DNA of 64,000 bases from the NCBI GenBank assembly GCA_900544095.1, contig UQTV01000001.1, positions 682,001-746,000 on the forward strand, read 5' to 3'. A program made the translations under genes and the position numbers. This stretch comes from an uncultured Collinsella sp. Its GTDB lineage: Bacteria; Actinomycetota; Coriobacteriia; Coriobacteriales; Coriobacteriaceae. The notes beneath the pieces were generated by a model, which was given only the letters and a program-made list of their open reading frames with translations, made no database searches and had not been told where the DNA came from. Positions 8,141-16,352 of this stretch are shown piece by piece. How positions within the stretch are numbered: the first letter of the stretch is position 1; each line of letters opens with the position of its first letter.

Positions 8141-9844
8141 ATGAGCAATCCCTCGAACCGCACCTCGATGCGCGGTCAACTCACGCTGCGCGGCGTCGTC
8201 ATCGGCGTCCTTGGCTGCGTGATCATCACGGCAAGCTCGGCCTATACCGCCCTCAAGATGGGTGCGCTCCCCTGGCCAATCATTTTCGCTGCCGTCATTT
8301 CGCTGTTCTTCCTGAAGCTCATGGGCAACGCCAGCCTCAACGAGGCCAACGTCACCCACACCATCATGTCTGCGGGCGCCATGGTCGCCGGCGGCCTGGC
8401 GTTTACCATCCCGGGCGCCTGGATGCTGGGCTATGCCGACCAGATCAGCTGGCTTGACATGTTTATCGTGGCGCTTGCCGGCACCATCTTGGGCCTTCTG
8501 GCGACAGCGCTCATCCACCGTCACTTTATCGTGGACGCCGCGCTGGAGTTCCCCACCGGCAACGCTGCAGCTCAGACCCTGCGCGCCACCGAGGCCGGCG
8601 GCGAGACCGGCAAGCAGCTCTTTGGCTCCATGGCCATCGCAGGCATCTACAGCGTGCTGCGCGACGCCCTGGGCGTAGTGCCCAGCATGCTGTGCACGCT
8701 CAATATCCCCGGCGTGACCTTTGCCATCTACAACTCGCCCATGTTACTGTCCATCGGCTTTTTGGTGGGCTTTGCCCCCGTCGCCTTCTGGTTTGCCGGC
8801 GCGCTGCTGGGCAACTTTGGCATCATCGTTGGCGGCACCGCTGCCGGCCTGTTCGATATTGTGACCGCGCAGGGTATCGTCAAGTCCCTCGGTATGGGTC
8901 TTATGATGGGCTTTGGCGTCGCCGTCGTCCTTAAGGACATCCTGCCGCAGGTCGCCGGCATCGTCCGTGGCCTCGCCGCCGACAGCTCCACCGACACCGA
9001 CGAGCAGTCGCTCATCTCGGGCTCCCTTAAGCTCGACGCCGGCATCATCGGCCTGGGCACCGCAGCCATCGCCGTGATCGTTGCCATCGCGCTCGACCTT
9101 GGTCCCGTCCCGGCCGTCATCGTCACGCTATTCACCTTTGTCACCACCATCATGAGCGCACAGAGCTGCGGCCAGACGGGTATCGACCCCATGGAGATCT
9201 TTGGCCTCATCGTCATGCTCATCGTGGCAGCCTTCGCGCAGCTCGCGCAGGTCAAGCTGTTCTTTATCGCCGGCATCGTGGCCGTGGCGTGCGGCCTTGC
9301 GGGCGACGTCATGAACGACTTTAAGGCCGGAGCCGTACTGGGCACCAACCCGCGCGCACAGTGGGTCGGCCAGGCCATTGGCGGCATCGTGGGCGCCCTG
9401 GTCGCTGCCGCCGTCATGGTCGCGCTCGTCACCGCCTATGGTCCGGACGCCTTCGGCCCCGACAAGAGCTTTGTGGCCGCGCAGGCAAGCGTCGTCGCCA
9501 CCATGGTCTCGGGCATCCCGAGCGTGCCGTGGTTCGCAGGCGGCTTTATCGCCGGCATCGTCATGTACTGGCTCGGCATTCCGGCCATGATGATCGGCCT
9601 GGGTGTGTACCTGCCGTTCTACATGTCGCTCACGGCATTCCTGGGCTCCTGCGTCAAGCTCGCCTACGACAAATGGGCCGCTCACCGCGACGCCGAGGCT
9701 GGTCTTTCGGACGAGAAGAAGGCCTCCAAGGATGCCGCCTTCCAGGAGCAGGGCCTGGTCGTCGCCAGCGGCCTGCTGGGCGGCGAGTCCATCGTCGGCG
9801 TTATCCTGGCGTTTGTCTCTGTTGGTCTGAGCCTGCTAGGGTAG
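8141..9844 (+). CDS. OPT family oligopeptide/metal-chelate transporter
   Basis: 567 residues with about 14 membrane segments and AAGGAG before the ATG. The N-terminus (MRGQLTLRGVVIGVLGCVIITASSAYTALKMGALPWP) and the conserved EFPTGNAAAQTLRATEAGG near residue 130 mark the OPT superfamily. Bacterial members import small peptides or metal chelates; the substrate cannot be told from sequence. The gene stands alone and ends at a strong terminator. Confidence 0.9.
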   Translation: MSNPSNRTSMRGQLTLRGVVIGVLGCVIITASSAYTALKMGALPWPIIFAAVISLFFLKLMGNASLNEANVTHTIMSAGAMVAGGLAFTIPGAWMLGYADQISWLDMFIVALAGTILGLLATALIHRHFIVDAALEFPTGNAAAQTLRATEAGGETGKQLFGSMAIAGIYSVLRDALGVVPSMLCTLNIPGVTFAIYNSPMLLSIGFLVGFAPVAFWFAGALLGNFGIIVGGTAAGLFDIVTAQGIVKSLGMGLMMGFGVAVVLKDILPQVAGIVRGLAADSSTDTDEQSLISGSLKLDAGIIGLGTAAIAVIVAIALDLGPVPAVIVTLFTFVTTIMSAQSCGQTGIDPMEIFGLIVMLIVAAFAQLAQVKLFFIAGIVAVACGLAGDVMNDFKAGAVLGTNPRAQWVGQAIGGIVGALVAAAVMVALVTAYGPDAFGPDKSFVAAQASVVATMVSGIPSVPWFAGGFIAGIVMYWLGIPAMMIGLGVYLPFYMSLTAFLGSCVKLAYDKWAAHRDAEAGLSDEKKASKDAAFQEQGLVVASGLLGGESIVGVILAFVSVGLSLLG

Positions 9845-9869
9845 GCCGAACAACAACGCACCAGCGCAG

Positions 9870-9907
9870 AGCGCGGGGTCGGAATCAAACCGGCCCCGCG
9901 CTTTTTT
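9870..9907 (+). terminator. terminator of the OPT gene
   Basis: GCGCGGGGTCGG and CCGGCCCCGCGC form a stem followed by six T residues. Confidence 0.92.
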
Positions 9908-10059
9908 GTCTATTTGACTCTTATGATCCTCACGGCGTTTTAGCCATGTCGATTGTCCTGACTTCCAGGTCAACAAACCTTGTCTGACACCTCGCCTAAC
10001 GCGGTGTAGAGTAAAGACGACAGACGCAAGAAGCGGCTCAGAAGCTAAACGAGGTAAGC

Positions 10060-11199
10060 ATGGAACTCGACAAACAACAGATCAAGCGGCTGCGCGAGCG
10101 TCATCATCGTCGTCACGGTATACGCCCTGCACACAGCGAGGCCATGGAGAATGCCACCCGTTTCCTTAAGCAGGCGTTCAACATTCGCGAGGGTCGCGCC
10201 CCCTATCACGTAATTCGCAAGCGCTTTGTAAACGGGGCGCGCCTGACTGGCTCGCACTTATGCATCCTGATCATTGCCATGTTGATCGCGAGCATCGGCC
10301 TCGATATCGACTCGGACATTGCCATCGTGGGCGCCATGCTCATCTGTCCGCTCATGGGATCGGTCCTTGCCATGGCATACGGTGTTGCCACGCTCGACCG
10401 TGAGATTACTGTCGAGGCCATTGCCGGCCTCGCACTGCAGATGGCCTTATGCCTGATCACATCCACGCTGTACTTTAAGCTCTCGCCGCTCGGCACCACC
10501 ACGGCCGCCATCATTGACAACTCGACGCCAACCGTCTGGGACCTCGCCGTGGCGCTCGCGGGCGGCTTTGCGGGCGGGCTGGGCAACTCGCGCGACCAGG
10601 AGCCTGCGACACTTATCGCGGGCGTTGCCGTGGCGACCGCGCTCATGCCGCCCCTGTGCGCGGCGGGTTACGGCATTGCCATCGCAAGCGGGTCGCTATT
10701 CCTCTCGGCGCTCTACGAGTTTGGCATCAACGTGGTCTTTATCGCACTGGCTGCCGAAGCCGTGCTGCTTCTTTTGCGCGTGCCGCTCAAGCGTGACCTC
10801 AATGGCGACGGCATTGTTACCGCCGAGGAAAATGACGAGGTCGACGAGCTATCGCGCAAGGTGCGCCGCCGCATCATCGTGGGCACGGCGATCTTTGCCA
10901 TCCCCTGCATCGTCATGACGGCGGGCTCCATTGGATCGGCGCAGGCCGGCGTGCAGGACGGCTACGGCGTCACCGAAACCACGCGCGAGCTTGCGGCGGT
11001 GCTGCCGGGCTTTAAGGATTATACCATCGCCGTCGAGACCTCGGCCACCGAAGACGACGAGGAGGGCATTGTCGAGCGCGAGATTGTCGCCCATGTGACG
11101 ACAAGCGAGGCGCTCGGGGCACACGACCGCCGCGTCGCCCGCAAGCTCATCGACCTCAACGTGCCCGAACTCAATCGCGTGGAGTTTGACGTGAAGTGA
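10060..11199 (+). CDS. DUF389 membrane protein with EF-hand-like loop
   Basis: 379 residues; GAGG precedes the ATG. Six or so membrane segments with VGAMLICPLMG (90-100), GFAGGLGNSRDQEPATLIAGVAVATALMPPL (169-199) and a C-terminal soluble domain, as in TIGR00341/DUF389 proteins, whose function is unknown. A cytoplasmic-looking loop carries DLNGDGIVTAEE (residues 246-257), which fits the 12-residue EF-hand calcium loop: Asp1, Asn3, Asp5, Gly6, hydrophobic 8 and Glu12. Calcium binding is an inference. The gene is monocistronic. Confidence 0.85.
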   Translation: MELDKQQIKRLRERHHRRHGIRPAHSEAMENATRFLKQAFNIREGRAPYHVIRKRFVNGARLTGSHLCILIIAMLIASIGLDIDSDIAIVGAMLICPLMGSVLAMAYGVATLDREITVEAIAGLALQMALCLITSTLYFKLSPLGTTTAAIIDNSTPTVWDLAVALAGGFAGGLGNSRDQEPATLIAGVAVATALMPPLCAAGYGIAIASGSLFLSALYEFGINVVFIALAAEAVLLLLRVPLKRDLNGDGIVTAEENDEVDELSRKVRRRIIVGTAIFAIPCIVMTAGSIGSAQAGVQDGYGVTETTRELAAVLPGFKDYTIAVETSATEDDEEGIVEREIVAHVTTSEALGAHDRRVARKLIDLNVPELNRVEFDVK

Positions 11200-11255
11200 C
11201 CTGATGTAGGGCGCAGTTCATGCCCGCGCCCCACTCGCTGTTTTATTGCCGTGAA

Positions 11256-11705
11256 TCAACTGTCCACATCGACATCGCCAGACTCCACCATAAACGCCGG
11301 TTCGGTGCTCACCAGATAAAAACGGGTCACCTTGGTATCTCTCAATAGGTAGAGCCAACCCTGATCGCGGCGGCGCGAAATATACGCCACGTGGACCGTA
11401 CCGATTTTTTCGCCGTTTTCCTTCTTTAATATCAGGATGTTGGGGTCATCCGTACGCTTAAACTGCCCGTCTGTGCAGGTTCCGTCTTGGTCGACCAGCT
11501 GCCATCGACAGTTGTCCTCCTCAAGAAAAGCCAGGGTTTCCCGACTCGTTTTGTCATCCCGATAGTAACCGTCAATGGTAAAGCCTTCGGAAACGCATTC
11601 CTGCATATAGGATGTTTCTCGATTTATAGCAAACTGCCCTGCAGCGCCCAGGAGCACAGCCAGGCAGACCACTGCAAGGGTTATCGAAATAACACGGCGA
11701 TCCAT
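11256..11705 (-). CDS. hypothetical membrane-anchored protein
   Basis: 149 residues. One N-terminal transmembrane segment (about residues 6-26, VISITLAVVCLAVLLGAAGQF) is followed by a soluble domain with five or more predicted strands. No motif that I recognise. Codon use is less GC-rich than in the neighbouring DUF389 gene, and it lies between that gene and the decayed DNA that borders the RiPP island, so it may be accessory DNA. The ribosome-binding site is weak. Confidence 0.6.
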   Translation of the reverse strand: MDRRVISITLAVVCLAVLLGAAGQFAINRETSYMQECVSEGFTIDGYYRDDKTSRETLAFLEEDNCRWQLVDQDGTCTDGQFKRTDDPNILILKKENGEKIGTVHVAYISRRRDQGWLYLLRDTKVTRFYLVSTEPAFMVESGDVDVDS

Positions 11706-11942
11706 GTTAGCCCAACCGATAGTTGTTTAACGGAGCGCGTAACATACCCGGAACCTCCGATATCATGGCGAACGTCACCTACGGCCTTCCAGCAATCATA
11801 TGTTTCCAACATCAAACCATATGACTACAACTCGTTGGAGATAGATTCCATAAACGGACAATGATATACGGCGAACGGCTACACTTATCAATTAACCCAG
11901 AGTTATGGAGGCCGTTTTTCGTACTGCAAGATCGCAGTTTTT

Positions 11943-12064
11943 GGAAGTGCGGTGAAAAATCGAGTTCTGCCGACCAGACCGACTATTTTAGCAACAAAAC
12001 CGCAGGTCACAAGAGTTCAAAAGAGCAGTGTGCTCGAAGGTTCGGAGTTTTTCCCCGCACTTCC
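11943..12064. repeat. 122-bp element with 17-bp terminal inverted repeats
   Basis: GGAAGTGCGGTGAAAAA at 11943-11959 is matched by TTTTTCCCCGCACTTCC at 12048-12064 with one mismatch. The interior has no gene. The layout is that of a small non-autonomous element or a long hairpin. Its right end meets the start of the sequence duplicated from the activase gene's 3' flank. The rest of the gap 11706-12417 is the relic at 12058. Confidence 0.4.
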
Positions 12065-12393
12065 GAAATCCGAGTCCACGAAAGGCGTCGGCAAGGCCAT
12101 TTACGCAACATGTATCCAGTAAAAAAGGGCCGCAGCCGGTACGGCTACCACCCTTTCGTCTCATATCTAGCCCGAAGAGGTCGGCTACTTCTTAATACCG
12201 CGTCACAGACGCTTTGCGACCGATGCCACGGCCTCCTCGCTAACCGAATCGCAGGCAGGCGAAGGGCTGCGTGCAGATGATGTTGGACGCACCGCGATTG
12301 ATCAGGTCAAGTATCTCGGCCGTGAGCAGCCAGACCTCGCCCATGTTATTACATACCGAAAGCACCGTGCGGGCCTTGTCGGCCATGGCGCCA
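12058..12393 (-). pseudogene. decayed copy of the activase gene's 3' end
   Basis: This stretch aligns, in the same orientation, with 17466-18057, which holds the 3' end, terminator and downstream flank of the 1592-residue activase gene. Matching starts at CACTTCCGAAATCCGAG and runs through the terminator and the last codons. About 250 bases are then missing and matching resumes at GCGAAGGGCTGCGTGCAGA, ending near GGCCATGGCGCC. The copies differ at many positions, so the duplication is old or came from another strain. It has no start and cannot encode the protein. Confidence 0.88.
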
Positions 12394-12417
12394 ACACCTG
12401 AAGATTTTATCCGTAAC

Positions 12418-13017
12418 TCAAAGAGCTAGGAGGTTGATAAAATCCAGAAACATCATGGCTAAAAGAGACGGGCACACTGTCCCTGTTTTTCGCACGAGCA
12501 GCGCAAAAATAAGGCCCAGACAAAGATAGCCCCCCATCATTGCAATGATGTAATTTGTGGGTGCCCCGATTAAACACTGTTGAGTCACGAGAAGCAATGC
12601 CCATAGAATCGACTGTACAAATGCCCTTATACAAAACGGCCGAACTATTCCGACGATTGTGTATTCAAATAAAAATACGTACCTAAATAACAGCTCATGC
12701 AAAACTGAAACCGAACAGACCAATACCCATCTGGATATTGATTTTCCACCTATATCGAGCATAGCGGCCATAATAATAAATACGATGAAAATGAACTGCC
12801 ATCCCAAAAGAATCCCACGCTGCTTGGTCTTATCGCGGGAAACAGCGCCCCGAGTTGCAAAAAGATAGACTACCAACGCACAAAAGAGCGCCCCTGTAGA
12901 GCACAGCCAAGCGGGAGATCCTTTTGCAATAACCCAAATGGCCCACGGCACGCTAGCAACCATCGTACCCAGTAGATAACGTGCCCCCAGGCGCATTATT
13001 TCAGTCGCTTTTCCCAA
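12418..13017 (-). CDS. CPBP-like polytopic membrane protein
   Basis: 199 residues with about six hydrophobic segments. HELLFRYVFLFEY near residues 107-119 resembles the EExxxR motif of the CPBP (CAAX protease/bacteriocin-processing) family, but the first Glu is His. The later FxxxH and HxxxN motifs are not recognisable: the last segment has LDFIN where family members have HFxxN. So this is either a diverged CPBP protein or an unrelated membrane protein. It overlaps the exporter gene by 17 bases at the end of the RiPP operon, a usual place for an immunity or leader-processing gene. Confidence 0.6.
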   Translation of the reverse strand: MGKATEIMRLGARYLLGTMVASVPWAIWVIAKGSPAWLCSTGALFCALVVYLFATRGAVSRDKTKQRGILLGWQFIFIVFIIMAAMLDIGGKSISRWVLVCSVSVLHELLFRYVFLFEYTIVGIVRPFCIRAFVQSILWALLLVTQQCLIGAPTNYIIAMMGGYLCLGLIFALLVRKTGTVCPSLLAMMFLDFINLLAL

Positions 13018-14575
13018 GCTCTACCACCTCATCACTAGCTGCTATTAGGTCCATATCGTGTGTAATAACAATGACAATCTTGTGCTTGCGCAGTTCCTTC
13101 ACAGCATTTATCAGAGCTTCTTTATGAGCAATATCAAGTGATGCTGTTGGCTCATCGAATAAATAGACGTCTGCCTTCTTTTCCAAGACCCGCCTAATTT
13201 CCAATTGTTTCAGTTCCCCAGGAGACATTCCTCCGCACCTCTTCTTTTCGATAGAAGGAAAATTTCTATCGCTAAGAAAATCCTTTACTGATATCGGGGT
13301 TTGTTCGGCAAACGAAACTAGATTCCGCCTAAGGTGCTCGCAGTTGATTTCTTCTTGGGCCTTACCGTTGTAGGAAATAGCCCCACCGTAACCCGAATTG
13401 AAACAACCCATTAATAAGTACGCAAGGCTCGTTTTGCCCGAGCCATTAATCCCCACAAGAGCATAGAGCTTTCCTTTGTCAAACCTGAGATTCAAGTTAT
13501 TGTAGAGACACTTTTCATTTAATGTAAAACCAAAATTATGCAATTCGATGCAATCGATCTCCAAGAGCTCCTCTCCAGCAACAGCCAAAGGCAATTTAGA
13601 GGCATTTAGACGAGATATCGATGAGAAGCAGTCTTGTACGCTACTACCTATACCGTAGATTGACCTCACGGCAGATAGCATTAAAGCCATGTAGCTCGAA
13701 ACGGCAACAAGTTGGCCTACACTCATGCTTCCTTGCATTACATAGAAAGCCGAAATCAAAAGAATAGTCACCTGGGACGCAGCCGCAGCAAAGGAATCCG
13801 TTGCCTGAAATCTCGAAACGACACTTTGATAGGCGACTCCGGCGTGCAGCAAAGACGAAAAAAAGCTATCTATGGATTTCAATGCTCTTTCGAATAGCAC
13901 ATTAACATACAAAAATCTCTGATGCGCAAGTACGGACTCCACTTTTCCGAAATACAGGGACTGCTCCTCCTTAAAGGTCAGACCTGAAACAAAAAGCGGT
14001 TTTCTGAATAAAGCATATGCAATTGCATACAAGATGCAAAATGTCACGGAAACCCAAAAGAGCGCTACGGAGCATCCATAGAGAAAAATAAAACTGATAC
14101 CTAGCTGGACAACCGCAAGAAGTACCGTCTGGAGCACCGACAATCCGAAGGAAGCCACAGTATTGGCATCTGAACAAATTTGTTGAGTTTTTTCAGCTGA
14201 CTCCTGCTCAAAATATAACTCAAAAGGCATCCGAACGAGCTCATCGATTTTACTTCGAACAATCGAGTATGCAGCCACGGTCGTTATCCGCATTGAAAGA
14301 AGGGTGCTTAAATAACTGACAACAATATCGATTAGTGCCGCAAAACCAATTAGAGCGCTGCTAATCATGATAGAATCGTAAGATGTTTTTTTAGATATAT
14401 TGTCAACCAGAGCGCTCGTAAGCAGCGGGGATACAGAAGCCATCATTCCAGATATTATTAAGCACAACGCGAAGACTATAACCAGAAGCAATTGGGAAGA
14501 AAACCCAAGTCTGAAATATGGCAGATAATCGAAGAGCGCCGTTGAGTCCGCATCACTTCTTATGCTTGAAATCAT
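13001..14575 (-). CDS. ABC exporter, fused membrane and ATPase domains
   Basis: 524 residues. A six-segment membrane domain (about 20-310) is followed by an ATPase domain with Walker A GINGSGKT (375-382), Walker B VYLFDEP (470-476) and switch H506 in ITHD. The signature motif is degenerate, MSPGE (450-454) in place of LSGGQ. No C39 peptidase domain is present, so another protein must cut any leader. It overlaps the maturase gene by 23 bases and probably exports the matured Cys-rich peptides. Base composition is AT-rich like the rest of the island. Confidence 0.88.
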   Translation of the reverse strand: MISSIRSDADSTALFDYLPYFRLGFSSQLLLVIVFALCLIISGMMASVSPLLTSALVDNISKKTSYDSIMISSALIGFAALIDIVVSYLSTLLSMRITTVAAYSIVRSKIDELVRMPFELYFEQESAEKTQQICSDANTVASFGLSVLQTVLLAVVQLGISFIFLYGCSVALFWVSVTFCILYAIAYALFRKPLFVSGLTFKEEQSLYFGKVESVLAHQRFLYVNVLFERALKSIDSFFSSLLHAGVAYQSVVSRFQATDSFAAAASQVTILLISAFYVMQGSMSVGQLVAVSSYMALMLSAVRSIYGIGSSVQDCFSSISRLNASKLPLAVAGEELLEIDCIELHNFGFTLNEKCLYNNLNLRFDKGKLYALVGINGSGKTSLAYLLMGCFNSGYGGAISYNGKAQEEINCEHLRRNLVSFAEQTPISVKDFLSDRNFPSIEKKRCGGMSPGELKQLEIRRVLEKKADVYLFDEPTASLDIAHKEALINAVKELRKHKIVIVITHDMDLIAASDEVVELGKSD

Positions 14576-15812
14576 AGGCCGCCCTCATTACTTTTATACA
14601 GTTCTTTCTTGCAGATACGCAGCTTGTCTTATTTTCATACAGCCTGGTGAAGGGACAGCCACCCATGCACATAGGAAGAAGCGAGCAGTTAAGACATTCT
14701 GAATCTGAACAAAAGTCATAAGCATTCCATTTGGAAACTTCGAATGCGTTACTCGCTACGCTTTCAAAGATGCTGCCATAACTTCTGTCGGAATATCCTA
14801 TTTCATTCCAGCATTTATATAAGGAACCATCTGGTCCAATAACTTCTGAATATTTATTGACGGCTCCGCATATGGTCGGATTAAAGCCTGGAAGAAACGG
14901 ATCCATGTACCCCGTCATTTTGTAGCGAGACAAACAGGATGCTTCAATCGAGGCAAATTCGTCCTCTGAATAGCACGGAGAGTTAGCGCATGCCCCATTT
15001 ATATCATCTACTGCCGCTAAATACAGTTTTACTCTATTACGAAGACCTTTTTGATCAAGCGAATCAATCAAGCGATCAATCTGATCACCGTTCGTCGGAT
15101 CAACATTAACTCTTAAGATGACATTGAAGTACGCACTAGCTCTTTTTACGTTATCGATAATACGGTTGAACGTATCACCGCCAGAAGGAAGACATCTTCG
15201 TTGATTGTGTATTTCAGGCGGACCATCGACAGTCACCTGAACGTGCGTGACCCCATTTTTTGCAAGCAACTCCGCCGTTTTCCCATCTAAGAAATAACCA
15301 TTGGTCACCATGCTGGCGTTAAATAAGATTTCATCACTTCGGATTCCGCGCGTAATCTTCTCCACCGTCTCAATCGCCAATAAAGGCTCGCCGCCATACC
15401 AGGCAATCTGCAAACTGTCTGCCTGATTGTCTAAAGCCATGCCATTGATATGCTTTATTACCTGATCGACGCACTGGTCGCTCATTGAACCATAACGCTT
15501 GCCGTCCTCATAACAATACGGACACCTGAAATTACAATTCAATGTCGGAGCTATCGTAAATGAAAGTGATTTTGATTGCATGCGACAGGCCGATGATATC
15601 TCTTTTAAATGTTCGATTTCGTCAAGTCCGTCGGAAACCAACAACCCCGCGTCCATCAAATTGTCGACAATTTCCGAAGGGCCATTAGCCCCATTCGCAA
15701 ATAGCGCCTTCTCGTATTCCGCATCCAACGCAACAATTGCGCCGGAGTAAGAGTTATATACCAGCGTAGGCTGATTACCTTTATCGATTACATTAAAGCG
15801 AGACTGTTTCAT
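14553..15812 (-). CDS. radical SAM/SPASM Cys-rich peptide maturase
   Basis: 419 residues with GGAG upstream of the ATG. A RiPP-recognition-like N-terminus (1-80) precedes the radical SAM core: CNFRCPYC (C93, C97, C100) binds the SAM cluster, and YGGEP is at 139-143. The C-terminus is a SPASM domain with nine cysteines (C315, C334, C368, C373, C376, C382, C386, C398, C405; MCMGGCP at 381-387), enough for auxiliary Fe-S clusters. Such enzymes make thioether or carbon links in peptides. Placed right after two Cys-rich precursor genes, it resembles the CcpM maturases linked to Clo7bot-type peptides; the exact subclass is an inference. Confidence 0.9.
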   Translation of the reverse strand: MKQSRFNVIDKGNQPTLVYNSYSGAIVALDAEYEKALFANGANGPSEIVDNLMDAGLLVSDGLDEIEHLKEISSACRMQSKSLSFTIAPTLNCNFRCPYCYEDGKRYGSMSDQCVDQVIKHINGMALDNQADSLQIAWYGGEPLLAIETVEKITRGIRSDEILFNASMVTNGYFLDGKTAELLAKNGVTHVQVTVDGPPEIHNQRRCLPSGGDTFNRIIDNVKRASAYFNVILRVNVDPTNGDQIDRLIDSLDQKGLRNRVKLYLAAVDDINGACANSPCYSEDEFASIEASCLSRYKMTGYMDPFLPGFNPTICGAVNKYSEVIGPDGSLYKCWNEIGYSDRSYGSIFESVASNAFEVSKWNAYDFCSDSECLNCSLLPMCMGGCPFTRLYENKTSCVSARKNCIKVMRAAYDFKHKK

Positions 15813-15850
15813 TTCTACTCCGTTGCATATTTCAATATATCAACCTGCCA

Positions 15851-16015
15851 TTAGGAGTAATTCCAGCCACAGAATTTGGTAATGCAGATCCTCAGGCCAC
15901 ACGGTCCTCCCCCTGAATAACTCCAACAAATATGCGCTGCACAGGACACACACGTAGAAATATCTCGAGACGAAGCAGGCATCTGAGTATTCACTGGCTT
16001 TTGAATATATTCCAT
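15851..16015 (-). CDS. Cys-rich RiPP precursor peptide 2
   Basis: 54 residues from the ATG at 16015, chosen because AGGAG lies six bases upstream and the frame starts eight bases after the previous precursor. The leader (MEYIQKPVNTQMPASSRDIS) lacks cysteine; the core holds six: C22, C25, C30, C39, C44, C49, with a GGG hinge at 35-37. It shares a YIQ/WIQ...P...TQ.P leader motif with the precursor upstream. The maturase starts 38 bases after its stop. No double-glycine cleavage site is visible. Resemblance to the YIxxP leaders of Clo7bot peptides is from memory. Confidence 0.72.
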   Translation of the reverse strand: MEYIQKPVNTQMPASSRDISTCVSCAAHICWSYSGGGPCGLRICITKFCGWNYS

Positions 16016-16023
16016 CGAAGCTC

Positions 16024-16194
16024 CTAGCTTACGTGTATACCGCAATATTGAAATGCGCGGCAATTCCCGCCCGTGTACACGGTACACATCCCCCAGGGAT
16101 TACAGCGCCCCTGACATTTTGCGCCCTGACAAGGACACCAACTTGATAGCAAAGCAATATCGTCAGGTGTTTGAGTTGGCTGTATCCAATCCAC
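16024..16194 (-). CDS. Cys-rich RiPP precursor peptide 1
   Basis: 56 residues from a GTG at 16194, five bases after AAGGAG. The leader, starting VDWIQPTQTPDDIALL, is Cys-free; the core has seven cysteines (C20, C22, C27, C31, C37, C45, C51), including CPCQGAKCQGRC. Two precursors with related leaders but different Cys spacing suggest that one maturase handles both. It is the first gene of the operon: precursor 1, precursor 2, maturase, exporter, CPBP-like protein. The short length and GTG start make it easy to miss. Confidence 0.72.
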   Translation of the reverse strand: MDWIQPTQTPDDIALLSSWCPCQGAKCQGRCNPWGMCTVYTGGNCRAFQYCGIHVS

Positions 16195-16352
16195 AATGGC
16201 TCCTTTCTCGTTTTAGGCCTAGTTATACTTTGGTCAAAAAGTCAAAAGCTGTTTGATAACTTTTTGTACTAGATGAAACAATTTGTTTGCCTTGTTTAAC
16301 ATTTTTTAATTTACACTTAGTCTGATTAAAAATTCAACCTAAGGAAATTCTG
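16195..16352. promoter_or_regulatory. divergent promoter region, RiPP operon and LysR
   Basis: This AT-rich gap separates the leftward RiPP operon from the rightward LysR gene. On the minus strand a TATAAC -10-like box (16222-16227) has no good -35 partner, as expected for an activator-dependent promoter. LysR regulators usually bind such shared gaps and control the neighbouring operon. I cannot point to a specific LysR box with confidence. Confidence 0.5.

Noticed and set aside
11861..12280. 139-codon plus-strand frame left of the RiPP island
   Set aside because: Its 3' half is antisense to the duplicated activase 3' flank and the same frame recurs opposite the intact copy; no family match.
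12058..12393. Functional second activase gene
   Set aside because: Only the 3' end is present, with an internal deletion and no start.
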